NCBI GenBank assembly: GCA_041389565.1
Contig: JAWKRP010000003.1
Coordinates: forward strand, 186,001-250,000
Length of the DNA: 64,000 nucleotides
Source: JACKEQ01 sp041389565
GTDB lineage: Bacteria > Myxococcota_A > UBA796 > GCA-2862545
Direction: 5' to 3'
Numbering within the stretch: position 1 is the stretch's first letter; each line of letters begins with the position of its first letter. The notes beneath the pieces were generated by a model. It saw nothing but the letters and a program-made list of their open reading frames with translations, made no database searches and was not told the origin of the DNA. This document shows, in pieces, positions 25,415 through 34,122 of this stretch. A program made the position numbers and the translations under genes.

Positions 25415-26364
25415 TGGTACTCCTCGCGCTCGCTTGTACCCGTTACGCAGACCGTGGGTCCGACACCAACGATACCGATGCCGACTCGGACGTTGTGGAT
25501 GACCGCGTGTGGGTCCAGCTGAATGCACACCCCTGCGCACTGGCCGACAACGGGGACGTGGAGTGCTGGCGGTCGGCCGCATGGGATCCCATCATCGAGG
25601 GCGGAACGATGGTTGCCTGGGCCGGGAGCACGAGCGAGCCGCTGTCCGAGATCACTGCGGAGATCGGTCCGTATTTCTGGGGTCTCAGCCGCGAGACCGG
25701 CCTGCCCGTGATGATCTACAGCCCCAGCAATCTTCGGCCAGACTCGGTCGCCGGGTATTCCGAGATCGGGACCCTTTGTGCACTGCTGAACGACGAGGTG
25801 GACTGCATCGACGGGTACGCGTCTGCGGACCTCGATGGCACTCCGTTCAGATTGCTGTCGGGTATGGCGCCGATCCATGCCGGCGTCACCAACGACGACC
25901 GGCTGCTTCTCTTGACGGCGCCCGACGCTGTCAGCGAATTGGCCATCACGCCAGGAGCAGCCGAGGTGATGGCGTTTCAGCCCGCCACGGCCTGCGCTCT
26001 GATGGAGACCGGTGAGGTCGAATGCTTCGGGCCCATCCCCGTCGTGTTCCCGAACCCGCCCTACTACGACATTGCGGGTGGATACTGGGTGGGCTGTGCG
26101 GCCCGCGACCCGGGGCTCGTCGACTGCTCCAATGGGGAGACGTACGACTTCGGGGAGCGGCTGCTCGACATGACCGCCACGAACTGGACCCGCTACGTGC
26201 CGAACGAGCCGGGCTCCCTGTACGAATGGGGTGCGATCCTGCCGACGCCGTCGGATCCGCCGCACATCTGCGTGCTGACCGAGTCCAACGCCATCCGGTG
26301 CCAGGGCTGGCGGTACGAGTTCGACGACCTGCAGCGCGCGCTGCCGAAGGGCTTCGCCGACTGA
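25414..26364 (+). CDS. RCC1-like lipoprotein, copy B
   Basis: A 316-residue paralogue of the gene at 22742. MVLLALACT gives a lipobox (ALAC), then a GSDTNDTDADSDVVDD spacer. The CAL..G.V.C motifs are kept (HPCALADNGDVECW; TLCALLNDEVDC; ACALMETGEVECFG). The last 115 residues are almost identical to copy A, while the middle (about 120-190) differs. The ATG overlaps the stop of the RTX gene (TGATG); GTG at 25411 is an alternative. Signal and spacer are unrelated to copy A, so the duplication joined here to a different 5' end. Confidence 0.75.
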   Translation: MVLLALACTRYADRGSDTNDTDADSDVVDDRVWVQLNAHPCALADNGDVECWRSAAWDPIIEGGTMVAWAGSTSEPLSEITAEIGPYFWGLSRETGLPVMIYSPSNLRPDSVAGYSEIGTLCALLNDEVDCIDGYASADLDGTPFRLLSGMAPIHAGVTNDDRLLLLTAPDAVSELAITPGAAEVMAFQPATACALMETGEVECFGPIPVVFPNPPYYDIAGGYWVGCAARDPGLVDCSNGETYDFGERLLDMTATNWTRYVPNEPGSLYEWGAILPTPSDPPHICVLTESNAIRCQGWRYEFDDLQRALPKGFAD

Positions 26365-26448
26365 TGCTCCATCGTCGTCCTGGGGGGAACGCCTGATTCG
26401 AACGCAGGCAGGGGCGCTCGCCGGACACCCACGCGGATATCAGGGGAC

Positions 26449-28359
26449 GTGCCCATCCTCCCGACGACCTGCCGGATCTGCGAGTCCGCCTGCGGCCTGC
26501 TGGCGGACGTGGAGGACGGGCGCGTCGTCGGATTGCGCCCGGACCCCGACCATCCCGTGTCGCGGGGGTTCGCGTGCAAGAAGGGCACGACGTTCCACGA
26601 GCGGCTCGCGCGGCCCGACCGGATCACGCGACCGCGCCTGAACGGCCGGCCCGTGGACTGGGACACCGCGCTGCGGCACGTGGGGGACGAGCTGGATCGC
26701 CTGGTCGACCGCTACGGGCCCGGCTCCGTCGGGCTGTACAGCGGGAACGCCCTCGGGCACAGCTTCTCGGGCGTGCTCGGGCTCGAGGCGTTCCAGCGCG
26801 CGTTCGCGGGGTGCAAGCACTACAGCTGCCTGACCCTCGACAACAGCGAGATGTTCGCGGTGGCCGAGTGGGTGTTCGGGCACCCTCTGACGACCTTCGT
26901 CGCGGACTATGTGCGTGCAGACGCCCTCGTGCTGTTCGGCACCGACCCGCTGTCGTCGCAGCCGAGCCAGGCCCAGAGCCACCCGCACGGGCCCCGTGAC
27001 CTCCGCGCGAACCGCGGCGCGCTCGTGGTGGTCGACCCGCGCCGATCCGCGACCGCTGCGGCAGCCCGCGTGCACCTCCAGCCCCGCGTGTCCACGGACG
27101 TGTTCGTGCTCGCCTGGCTCGTGCGGCGCGCGCTGGAGCGGGGGAGCACCCGCCATCCGTCCGAGCACGACGGGCTTTTGCGGGCGGTCGCCGGCTTCAC
27201 GCTCGCGCGGGTGTCCCGGGTGTCCGGGCTGACGGAGGCCGCGCTCCAGGACCTCGACGAGCACCTGGCGTCCGCACAGCATCCGCTCGTGTGGTCGGGG
27301 CTCGGCGTGCTGCTCGGACCGCACGGCACGCTCGGGTGGTGGCTCACCGTCTGCCTGCAGGCGCTCACCGGGGGGATCGGGCCCGGCACCTGCTGGAGGC
27401 CCGGCGGGTCGGGTCGGCTGCGGCGGGTGCTCGCGAACGTGCCGCTGAAGGGGCGCGATCCGGAGCAGCGGTCGCGGATCGGCGACTGGCCCGCCATGCT
27501 GGGGACCTCGCCCGCCGCCACGCTGGCCGAGGACATCCTGACGCCCGGAGACGGGCAGCTCCGCGCGCTGGTCGTGCTGGGCGGCGAGCCGCTGCGGGCG
27601 CTGCCGGATGCGGGTCGTGCGCGGGAGGCGTTCGATGCGCTCGAGCTGCTCGTGACCGTGGGGATCTTCGGAGGCGACACCGCCGACCGCTCGCACGTGT
27701 TCCTGCCCGCGGCGAGCTGGCTCGAGCGCCGGGAGTCGGGCGTGCACAACCTCGCCCAGCGTCCGCTGGCCTTCCTGCGCCGCGACGACGCCGTGGTGCC
27801 GGCGGCCGGAGAGGCCCGGCGCGACTGGGACATCCTGCTCGACCTGTGCCGGTCGGCGGGGCGGGTCCCGTTCGCGAGCCGCACGGTCGACCGCCTGCTC
27901 CGATGGACGGGCGCCGACCCCGAGACCCTGACGCGCTGGGTGGACCTCGCGAAGGACGGTCTCGAGCCTCGCCAGCCCGACGCGAGGCTCGCGGTGCCCG
28001 TCCTGTGCGACGCGCTGGCGTCCCTGCCCGACCCCGCGCCGGGGCTGCGCCTGCTCACGACGGTGCGTCCGCCGACGGCCATGAACCACTGGATCCGGCC
28101 CGCCACCGAGCCCTCCGCGCTCGTGCACCCCGAAGACCTCGCGGAGGCGGGGCTGTCGGAGGGTCCGGTCGCGGTGGAGGGCCCTGCGGGCCGGCTCGTG
28201 CTCGAGGTGGTCGCGGACGCGGGGCTCGCGCGCGGCACGGTGGTGGTGCCGTTCGGCGGCCCGAACAACCCGAACGAGGTGATCGGCACGGCCGACCTGG
28301 AGCCGTTCAGCGGTCAGCCGTGGTCGAACGGGACGGTCGTGCGGCTCACGCCGGTGTGA
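26449..28359 (+). CDS. Molybdopterin oxidoreductase with N-terminal 4Fe-4S motif
   Basis: A 636-residue protein of the MopB/DMSO-reductase superfamily. TTCRICESACGLL with C at FACKKG gives the C-x2-C-x3-C...C iron-sulfur site, and DVEDGRVVGLRPDPDHPVSRG is the family's typical next block. SGNALGHSF, GTDPLSSQPSQ and VVVDPRRSAT are cofactor-contact regions. The C-terminal molydopterin-binding domain (MNHWIRPATEPSALVHPEDLAEAG ... NNPNEVIG, 24-residue regions shortened here) is present. No Tat signal is seen, so it is cytoplasmic. GTG start after AGGGGA. No electron-transfer subunit is adjacent. Substrate unknown. Confidence 0.85.
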   Translation: MPILPTTCRICESACGLLADVEDGRVVGLRPDPDHPVSRGFACKKGTTFHERLARPDRITRPRLNGRPVDWDTALRHVGDELDRLVDRYGPGSVGLYSGNALGHSFSGVLGLEAFQRAFAGCKHYSCLTLDNSEMFAVAEWVFGHPLTTFVADYVRADALVLFGTDPLSSQPSQAQSHPHGPRDLRANRGALVVVDPRRSATAAAARVHLQPRVSTDVFVLAWLVRRALERGSTRHPSEHDGLLRAVAGFTLARVSRVSGLTEAALQDLDEHLASAQHPLVWSGLGVLLGPHGTLGWWLTVCLQALTGGIGPGTCWRPGGSGRLRRVLANVPLKGRDPEQRSRIGDWPAMLGTSPAATLAEDILTPGDGQLRALVVLGGEPLRALPDAGRAREAFDALELLVTVGIFGGDTADRSHVFLPAASWLERRESGVHNLAQRPLAFLRRDDAVVPAAGEARRDWDILLDLCRSAGRVPFASRTVDRLLRWTGADPETLTRWVDLAKDGLEPRQPDARLAVPVLCDALASLPDPAPGLRLLTTVRPPTAMNHWIRPATEPSALVHPEDLAEAGLSEGPVAVEGPAGRLVLEVVADAGLARGTVVVPFGGPNNPNEVIGTADLEPFSGQPWSNGTVVRLTPV

Positions 28360-28861
28360 TGACCGGCGAACCTCGCTCGCGACCGGTCTTGCGGAGGTCG
28401 TGGATCAGCAGGTGCAGCACCTCCGCAGGCGTGCGCTGCTCGTACGGGATCGACATGCCGTCGTCGTCGCTGCCGAGGTGGATGTGGCAGCGAAGCCCCC
28501 GGTCGTCGTTGGCGTGCCCGGGATGGTTGAGGTCGAACCGGATCCAGCCGGGACCATCGGGCCAGTCGTCGGGGAAGCGCAGCTCGAACGACCAGGCCAC
28601 GATCTGGCCGTTTCGCAGGGTGATCGCGAAGTCGAACCAGGCGCCGTCGTCCCGTCTGAAGTGGGGAGCCTCCCGAGAGCGAACGAAGTTCCTCGAACCT
28701 CGCGGGATCTCGATCACCTCGTCGACGCCCTGACGGGCCGTCTGTACCCACTTCAGGACGTCGTCGATCGAGTTGTCGATGCGGCCCTCGTCGCTCGCAC
28801 GCCGCAGCACCTCCCGCAGGGAACGCGCGAGCGCCTGCGCTGCGCGGCTAGCCTTGGCCAA
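28346..28861 (-). CDS. Unrecognised 171-residue protein, third gene of a P-loop cassette
   Basis: A helical N-terminus (ALARSLREVLRRASDEG) precedes a compact C-terminal domain with conserved-looking charged and His positions: WSFELRFPDDW, then WIRFDLNHPGHANDD, RCHIHLGSDD and TPAEVLHLLIHDL. The R-x-D...H..H...H-x-H pattern recalls small toxins such as the TumE/DUF6516 type, but this is only a resemblance. The best start is TTG at 28861, six bases after AGGGAG, overlapping the middle gene by 14 bases. Its stop overlaps the convergent molybdopterin gene by 14 bases. Confidence 0.6.
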   Translation of the reverse strand: MAKASRAAQALARSLREVLRRASDEGRIDNSIDDVLKWVQTARQGVDEVIEIPRGSRNFVRSREAPHFRRDDGAWFDFAITLRNGQIVAWSFELRFPDDWPDGPGWIRFDLNHPGHANDDRGLRCHIHLGSDDDGMSIPYEQRTPAEVLHLLIHDLRKTGRERGSPVITPA

Positions 28862-29318
28862 GCAGCTCTCCCTGCCCGAGCAGGGCGAGCCACTCTGCCC
28901 ACAACGGGTCTCCGGACAGCGTGCCGGCGCGAGCGGACGCGAGGACGTCCGCATCGGACAGGCCGGTCTGCTCCCGAAGGGCCGCGAGCCGCTCCTCCAC
29001 GTCGAGCCCCGGCTCGCTCTCGAGCTCCCAGTAGTCGGGCCCCACGAGGCTCCAGCAGTGTGGAGCGAGCGTTGCGACGCGTCCGAGCTGGTCCGCCGAG
29101 CCCAGGAACACGACCGACCCGTCGCCGACGTACCGACTCCGCTCCCGTTCCATCGTCAGGAGGGCGTCGTCGTCGAGGTCCTGGACCCGAACCAAGGTCG
29201 CCAGAGTCGCGCCGAGCTCGAGCTGCAGGTCTTCGAAGGTGCCGTCGAGGTCGGTCGTCTCCACAGCCACCCACGCGGGCTGGTCGGTGAGACGCAGCGC
29301 GAGCTCTACGACGGTCAC
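28848..29318 (-). CDS. Unrecognised 156-residue acidic protein, second gene of a P-loop cassette
   Basis: An acidic alpha/beta protein with no known domain, signal or membrane segment. Visible pieces are VAVETTDLDGTFEDLQLE, VQDLDDDALLTMERERSRYV and LSDADVLASARAGTLSGD. The start chosen is GTG at 29318, whose GTGA overlaps the ATPase stop. GTG at 29348 would add 10 residues. Tight coupling to the ATPase before it and the His-rich protein after it argues that the three proteins act together. Confidence 0.55.
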   Translation of the reverse strand: MTVVELALRLTDQPAWVAVETTDLDGTFEDLQLELGATLATLVRVQDLDDDALLTMERERSRYVGDGSVVFLGSADQLGRVATLAPHCWSLVGPDYWELESEPGLDVEERLAALREQTGLSDADVLASARAGTLSGDPLWAEWLALLGQGELLGQG

Positions 29319-30286
29319 GAGGCTCGGCGGAGGTACGGGAGCACGCACGGGTGCACCACGAGACGCATGGGCACACCTGGCATCGGGATCAACAGCCGAT
29401 CGAGGATCAGGCGACCGTTCCCGAGCGGCGGACCGGAGTACAGGCCGTCTGGGTCGGTGAGCGCGCCGAGCGCATCCAGCTGTTCTTGTGTCACCGCACG
29501 CAGCATGGAGCTCGCGAGCCGTTTTGCGGCGGCGTCGACGTACGGCGTGTCCACGACATCTTCGCCGTCGATGTACGCGTCTTCCACGGCCTGGCGTGCG
29601 AGCAGCAGGTGGTCTCGTACGATCCCGCCGCTGTATCGAACGAGACCCGCTCTCGCCTGATCCGTGAAAGCGTCGCCTCCACGCGTCGCGATGAGCTCGA
29701 TGAGGAAGGCGCGTCCGTCAGGCGACGTGATGTCCACGGCTCCACAGAGGTGGGTTCGCTCGAACCAGTCGGACTCGAACGAGGGTGGTACCGCCTGGAG
29801 CTGGGGGGGACCGACACAGACGAGGCCAACGTCCAGGGCCGCGAAGTTGGGAAGTCCTCTCGTGACCATGCGTTGGAACGTGCTCAGGTCGGAGGTGCGA
29901 TCCAGACCGTCGATGAGGAGGATCGTTCGTCCCTGCTCGATGCGGTCTGCGAGGAGAGTGTTCCGCAGGAACTGAGCGAGCAGTTGTTCGTGCGGGTCCT
30001 CTCCGGCATCGAAGTGGACGGTGAGCGTCTCGGGCGCAGACTCTGTCAACAACTCCTTGATCCGGAGCAGCGCCGTCGTCTTGCCGCTCCCGATGGTACC
30101 CACGACGAGGTGCGTCCCGCTGGGCCGGATCTCCAGCGACTTCGCGATGCGCTCGGCCACGTGGTCGGGGCGAGGCCTGTACAAGCCGTCGGAGAGCGCT
30201 CTCTGCGGGTCTCCACTGCCATCGAGCCGCGCCATGATGGCGCGGAAGTGGGCTCGACGGTCTGGAATCGCGGCGGCGTTGGGCAC
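29315..30286 (-). CDS. P-loop ATPase (AAA/STAND-like), first gene of an uncharacterised cassette
   Basis: A 323-residue protein with Walker A LVVGTIGSGKTTALL (G63-T71), Walker B TILLIDGLDR, a sensor-like VGLVCVGPPQLQ and a helical C-terminal part. The fold resembles ORC/Cdc6- or KAP-like AAA ATPases and STAND-type sensors. No nuclease or membrane segment is fused. The start is GTG, four bases after GGAGG. It reads into two unrecognised genes with overlapping stops and starts. It may be an accessory or defence-type system; nothing in the sequence proves this. Confidence 0.7.
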   Translation of the reverse strand: MPNAAAIPDRRAHFRAIMARLDGSGDPQRALSDGLYRPRPDHVAERIAKSLEIRPSGTHLVVGTIGSGKTTALLRIKELLTESAPETLTVHFDAGEDPHEQLLAQFLRNTLLADRIEQGRTILLIDGLDRTSDLSTFQRMVTRGLPNFAALDVGLVCVGPPQLQAVPPSFESDWFERTHLCGAVDITSPDGRAFLIELIATRGGDAFTDQARAGLVRYSGGIVRDHLLLARQAVEDAYIDGEDVVDTPYVDAAAKRLASSMLRAVTQEQLDALGALTDPDGLYSGPPLGNGRLILDRLLIPMPGVPMRLVVHPCVLPYLRRAS

Positions 30287-30506
30287 GGACCCTCCGTCGC
30301 AAGACTAACCTGTCGCGGCCCACCATCGGCCGCCGGGACCGCCGCCCTCCCGCACGCGGCGGCGCCGCGTCAGCGAAGCCGGAGGGGGCGCGAAGCGCAG
30401 TCCGACCGCAGGGAGGACCGAGGCCGAAGGGCCGAGCCCGGAGGATGCGCGCCGGTGCCGGACCGGAGGGCCGGGACCGGGACGCCCAGAGGACGATGGA
30501 GCGCGC
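30287..30506. other. Intergenic gap, extremely GC-rich
   Basis: About 220 bases between the P-loop cassette and the outer-membrane barrel gene. It is rich in CCGGAGGG/GGCCGAAGG-type purine blocks and inverted GC runs (GCCGCCCTCCCGCACGCGGCGGC). Both flanking genes are on the minus strand, so it should hold the cassette promoter and perhaps the barrel gene's terminator. No clear promoter or gene is seen. Confidence 0.4.
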
Positions 30507-31772
30507 TCAGAAGTTGGCGCGCGTCCACACGTAGACGACGCCGTCCGGGACGAGCCCGGTGAGGTCGGTCTGTACCGGCGGCAGCCCCGGGAGCCCGACC
30601 TCGAGGGTCTGGGTCGCGACGGACGGCTTGAGCTCGCCCCCGTCTCCCCACGCGCGGTACGGGAGCTGCGCGCTGGCCGACACCTCGAGCCAGCCGACGG
30701 GGACGACCGTGAGGGTGGGAACGACCACGCCGGTCCCGTCGCCGAGGTTCTGGACCGCGCCCGCCGTGAGCTTCACCTCGGGCACGATCTGGGCGAGCAG
30801 TGTGAGCATCAGGTAGTCGCGACCGAGGGCGAAGGGGGCGAACGGGTCTTCCGAGGGCGCGGGGAAGGCGTCTGCGAGGTCGACGCCGTCGCAGAGCGGG
30901 GGCTCGAGGTCGGACGCGAGGGCGCTGTCGAACAGGCCCGGTGGCTCGGGGCTGCCGCGGCCGTTGCGGTAGTACTGGGCGCCGATCAGGAGCAGGTCGA
31001 ACACGGGCAGGCTGTAGTCGATGCCGACCGCGAACTCCTCGGCCAGCTCGGGGTCGATGTGCAGCGCGCCCTCGAACCAGTAGCCCACGCCGAGCGTTCC
31101 CTTGATGTCGAGCCCGACGATGCCGGACCCGCCGGCGTCGGAGCGGTAGGCGCCCACGGCGGAGAGGTCGGCGCCGCCGGCGTTCAGGGTGGCGCGACCG
31201 GCCGCGCGGATCTGGCGGATGCGGTCGTCGGTGCCGAGGAACAGCTGCGTCTGGTGGTCGCCGAGCGGGATCGTCGTGCGGATGGCGTTCTGGCCGACGC
31301 GGGGGCGCCAGGGCTCGGTGAACAGGACCTGGGGGAGCGGGTCGGTGGGGTTGAACAGGACGGCCGAGCCCCACTGGACGGCCTGGCGGCCGATGCGGAT
31401 GTCGGCCTTCGGGAGGTAGGCGTCGAGGTAGAGGCGGTCGACGAAGAACACGTCGCCGGGGCCGTCGATGTGGAACGGACCCGGCGGCCGCTCGGCCCAC
31501 TCGCAGCCGGCGAGGCGGAACAGCGGCTCGAGGTCGCTCTCGGCGACGGTGCGCTCGAGCTCGTTCTGGAGGACCCGCCCCTCGGACAGGGTGGCTTCGA
31601 CGGTCGTCACGAGCTCGACCCGGTCGGACAGGGGGACCTCGAACGTGGGCCGGAAGCGCTGGACGGCGACCGCGGGGGTGCCGTCGACCCCGAGGAACAG
31701 ACCGCCGCGGAGCTCGACGAAGCCCGACACGTTCTGGGCGGAGGCGCAGGGCAGGAGGGCGAGCAGCAGCAC
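30507..31772 (-). CDS. Outer-membrane beta-barrel protein (DUF1302-like)
   Basis: A 421-residue protein with signal peptide MLLLALLPCASAQ and long runs of alternating polar and hydrophobic strands ending in the aromatic VVYVWTRANF, a typical outer-membrane barrel C-terminus. ADIRIGRQAVQWGSAVLFNPTDPL is the block usually seen in DUF1302-type barrels, which often sit beside LolA-like proteins and RND exporters. GTG at 31772 is forced because an in-frame stop (TAG) lies three codons upstream. Divergent from the LolA-like gene. Probably part of an outer-membrane transport or lipid system; substrate unknown. Confidence 0.65.
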   Translation of the reverse strand: MLLLALLPCASAQNVSGFVELRGGLFLGVDGTPAVAVQRFRPTFEVPLSDRVELVTTVEATLSEGRVLQNELERTVAESDLEPLFRLAGCEWAERPPGPFHIDGPGDVFFVDRLYLDAYLPKADIRIGRQAVQWGSAVLFNPTDPLPQVLFTEPWRPRVGQNAIRTTIPLGDHQTQLFLGTDDRIRQIRAAGRATLNAGGADLSAVGAYRSDAGGSGIVGLDIKGTLGVGYWFEGALHIDPELAEEFAVGIDYSLPVFDLLLIGAQYYRNGRGSPEPPGLFDSALASDLEPPLCDGVDLADAFPAPSEDPFAPFALGRDYLMLTLLAQIVPEVKLTAGAVQNLGDGTGVVVPTLTVVPVGWLEVSASAQLPYRAWGDGGELKPSVATQTLEVGLPGLPPVQTDLTGLVPDGVVYVWTRANF

Positions 31773-31887
31773 GAGCGCACGCTAGCACGGCGCATGTGCG
31801 GGTCCGATCGCGGCGGAACGATCGTCGCGGGGCTTGCGGAAGCTCTCTGCGTGACGCAGGGTTGTGGCAGCGACGGAGGCGAAGCAG

Positions 31888-32655
31888 ATGCGCGTGGCGA
31901 TGGTGGCGTGGGCCCTCGGATGGGGCGGGATGGCGATCACCGGGCTGGTGTGCCCCGAGGTCGCGCTCGCGGGCGAGGTGAGCGTCGATGCCGTGCTCGA
32001 CGGGGTCGACAAGAACCTCACGTTCGACAGCCGCACCAGCACGGTGAAGATGACGGTCGAGGCCGCGAAGCGCACGCGGGAGTACCAGCTGCAGACGATG
32101 GGGCGCGGCACCACGGAGTCGGCCGTGGAGTACCTCGCGCCCGCCCGCGACAAGGGCACGAAGATGCTGCGCAAGGGCGACGAGCTGTGGATGTTCATGC
32201 CGAGCGTCGAGCGCACGCAGAAGATCAGCGGCCACACGCTGCGTCAGGGTGTGATGGGCTCCGACATGTCGTACGAAGACCTCACGTCGGCGAGCAAGCT
32301 GCGCGAGACGTACACGGCGACGCTGCTCCGCGAGGAGGCCCGCGACGGCAAGGACTGCTGGGTGCTGGAGCTGAAGGCGAAGGACGAGGGCGCGACGTAT
32401 GCGCGCCGGGTCGCCTGGGTCGACAAGGCCACCTACGTGCCCGTGCAGCAGGAGCTGTACGCGGTGAGCGGGATGCTCCTGAAGACGTGGGAGATGGCGG
32501 ACGTGAAGCAGGTCGACGGGCGCCACGTGCCGATGAAGATGGTGATCGCCGACCAGGTGAAGAAGGGCAGCACGACCACGGTGGAGATGAGCGAGGTCGC
32601 GTTCGGCGTGCCGCTGGAGGAAGAGGTGTTCAGCCAGCGGTGGCTGGAGCGCTAG
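31888..32655 (+). CDS. Outer membrane lipoprotein-sorting protein, LolA-like
   Basis: A 255-residue protein with an N-terminal signal (MRVAMVAWALGWGGMAITGLV). The core matches the LolA-like family (PF17131): TVKMTVEAAKRTREYQLQTM, AVEYLAPARDKGTKMLRKGD, LWMFMPSVERTQKISGH, GSDMSYEDLT and the C-terminal EEEVFSQRWLER. These periplasmic half-barrel proteins bind lipid moieties and are usually encoded near RND/MMPL exporters. No exporter is present here, only the divergent barrel gene. The start is supported by GGAGG eight bases before ATG 31888. Its stop overlaps the stop of the convergent small membrane gene (CTAG). Confidence 0.85.
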   Translation: MRVAMVAWALGWGGMAITGLVCPEVALAGEVSVDAVLDGVDKNLTFDSRTSTVKMTVEAAKRTREYQLQTMGRGTTESAVEYLAPARDKGTKMLRKGDELWMFMPSVERTQKISGHTLRQGVMGSDMSYEDLTSASKLRETYTATLLREEARDGKDCWVLELKAKDEGATYARRVAWVDKATYVPVQQELYAVSGMLLKTWEMADVKQVDGRHVPMKMVIADQVKKGSTTTVEMSEVAFGVPLEEEVFSQRWLER

Positions 32656-32798
32656 GCGCCGAAGAACGCGGTGGCGACGGCCATCGCGAGCACGCCGAAG
32701 CCGCCCAGGATCGGCACGGTGAGCAGGAGCACCAGCAGGAGCAGGCCGAACCGGCTCTCGGAGCGCTCGGGATCCTGCGAAGGGTCGAACCCGACCAT
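32652..32798 (-). CDS. Small single-pass membrane protein (48 residues)
   Basis: Encodes MVGFDPSQDPERSESRFG followed by a long hydrophobic helix of about 28 residues to the end. The charged N-terminus is probably cytoplasmic. The ATG shares a base with the stop of the upstream lipoprotein gene (TGATG), which supports real translation. Function unknown. Confidence 0.6.
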   Translation of the reverse strand: MVGFDPSQDPERSESRFGLLLLVLLLTVPILGGFGVLAMAVATAFFGA

Positions 32799-33214
32799 CA
32801 GGGCACCTTGCGCACGTCGCGGCAGGTCTTGCCGATGCAGATCTGCGGGTGCTCGCCCGTGAGGTCGCGCGTGTGGAGCTGCACCGCGTAGCCCGCGCGG
32901 AACTCGGTGTTCTCGAGGGTGGTGGACAGGCGCGGCTCGAAGCTCGCGGGGTCGCGCGCGCTGCCGGACTGCACGTCGGACACGCGGAACGCGAGCTGCT
33001 CGTACTCGCCGCGGTCGAGGCGCTCGAGCCCCTCGCCATGGATGCGCACGAGGCGGCTCTTGGGCCCCGGGATCTCGATCGTGAGCTGGGTGTCTCCGAT
33101 CCGCACGCTCCAGCCGTCGGCCTGCCAGTGCGTACCCGTGGGGGCGGGCGCGACCTCGGGCGTCTCGGGCTCGACGGGACCCGCTCCGCACGCCAGCATC
33201 GCGATCAGCACCAC
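32798..33214 (-). CDS. Small lipoprotein of unknown function
   Basis: A 138-residue protein. VLIAMLACGAGPVEPETPEV gives a lipobox (MLAC) and a Pro/Glu spacer. The rest is beta-rich (WSVRIGDTQLTIEIPGP; RLVRIHGEGLERLDRGEYEQ) and ends with a Cys pair (ICIGKTCRDV). GTG at 33214 is preferred, six bases after GGAGG. It overlaps the end of the disrupted ggt gene by 10 bases and is coupled to the 48-residue membrane protein. Confidence 0.65.
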   Translation of the reverse strand: MVLIAMLACGAGPVEPETPEVAPAPTGTHWQADGWSVRIGDTQLTIEIPGPKSRLVRIHGEGLERLDRGEYEQLAFRVSDVQSGSARDPASFEPRLSTTLENTEFRAGYAVQLHTRDLTGEHPQICIGKTCRDVRKVP

Positions 33215-34122
33215 AGCACACCTCCGTCCTTGCGGGGATCGCTGCCTGCGTCCCAGCCCCGCTCCGTGGGCAACAGAACCTGTGCGCCCCCGAAGAGCCA
33301 GGGGGAGGCGTCGCGAACGACGCGGTGGCCGCGACGCTCGAGGTCGTCGGCCCGCCTGCGCCCGGCGTCGGTGGCCGTGAACCCGTGCTCGAGCGCGACG
33401 CGCCCATCGTCGAGCCAGCGCCAGCGCTTCGCGTCGACGGCCTCCTGGGCGGACACCCCGGAATGCAGCGCCGTGACGAGCTGGACGTGCCCCTGCGGCT
33501 GCATCTGGCCCCCCATGCACCCGAAGGCCCCCACGCCGTGCGGAGTGCCGATCAGGCCGGGCAGCAGGGTGTGGAACGGCTGCTTGCCCGCTCCGACCTC
33601 GTTCGGGTGCCCGCGCTCGAAGGTGAAGCCCGCACCGCGGTTCTGCAGCGCGATGCCGGTGCCCGGCACGACGAGCCCGCTCCCGAACCCGTTGAAGTTG
33701 GACTGGATGACGCTGGCGGACATCCCGCCGTCGTCGACTGCACACATCAGCACTGTGCCGCCGTCGATGCCGGGCGGAGCGGGGGAGGGGCCGGCCACGG
33801 GACCGAGCCGCGCGCGGCGTGCGGCGATGTACGCAGGCTCGAGCAGGCGCGCGGGGTCGCCTCCGTGCCGGGGATCGCCAATCGTCGCGTACACGTCGGC
33901 GAACGCGAGCTTGAGCGCCTCGATGGAGCCGTGGACGTCGGCCTCGAGGGGCTCCAGGATCGCGAGCGCCTCGAGCGCGCAGACCCCCTGGGTGGGGCGG
34001 CCCATGCCCACGAGTGTCCAGCCGCGCCAGGACGTGCGCAGCGGCTCCACCCATCGCGCTTCGTGGGCGAGGAGGTCGGCCTCGGTGAGCCAGCCGCCCG
34101 TGGCCTGCGCGTAGGCGGCGAT
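33205..34122 (-). pseudogene. Gamma-glutamyltransferase-like gene, 3' part severed by an insertion sequence
   Basis: From the insertion point the frame reads IAAYAQATGGWLTEADLLAH and on to the stop at 33205. It contains the small-subunit start with the likely nucleophile Thr in GGTVLMCAVDDGG, then SASVIQSNFNGFGSGLVVPG and LQNRGAGFTF, as in YwrD-type gamma-glutamyltransferases. It has no start of its own apart from internal GTG codons. Joined to the 5' part at 35720-36331 across the 9-bp duplication, it restores a normal-length protein of about 500 residues. Confidence 0.88.
34114..34122. repeat. Target-site duplication, left copy
   Basis: GGCGGCGAT lies directly outside the left inverted repeat of the insertion sequence and is repeated at 35720-35728 outside the right end. 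A 9-bp duplication marks a transposition event. Confidence 0.85.

Noticed and set aside
26440..28128. A 562-codon minus-strand frame opposite the molybdopterin oxidoreductase
   Set aside because: The plus-strand frame has all family motifs, while this one is an Arg/His/Pro-rich composition artefact typical of 70% GC DNA.
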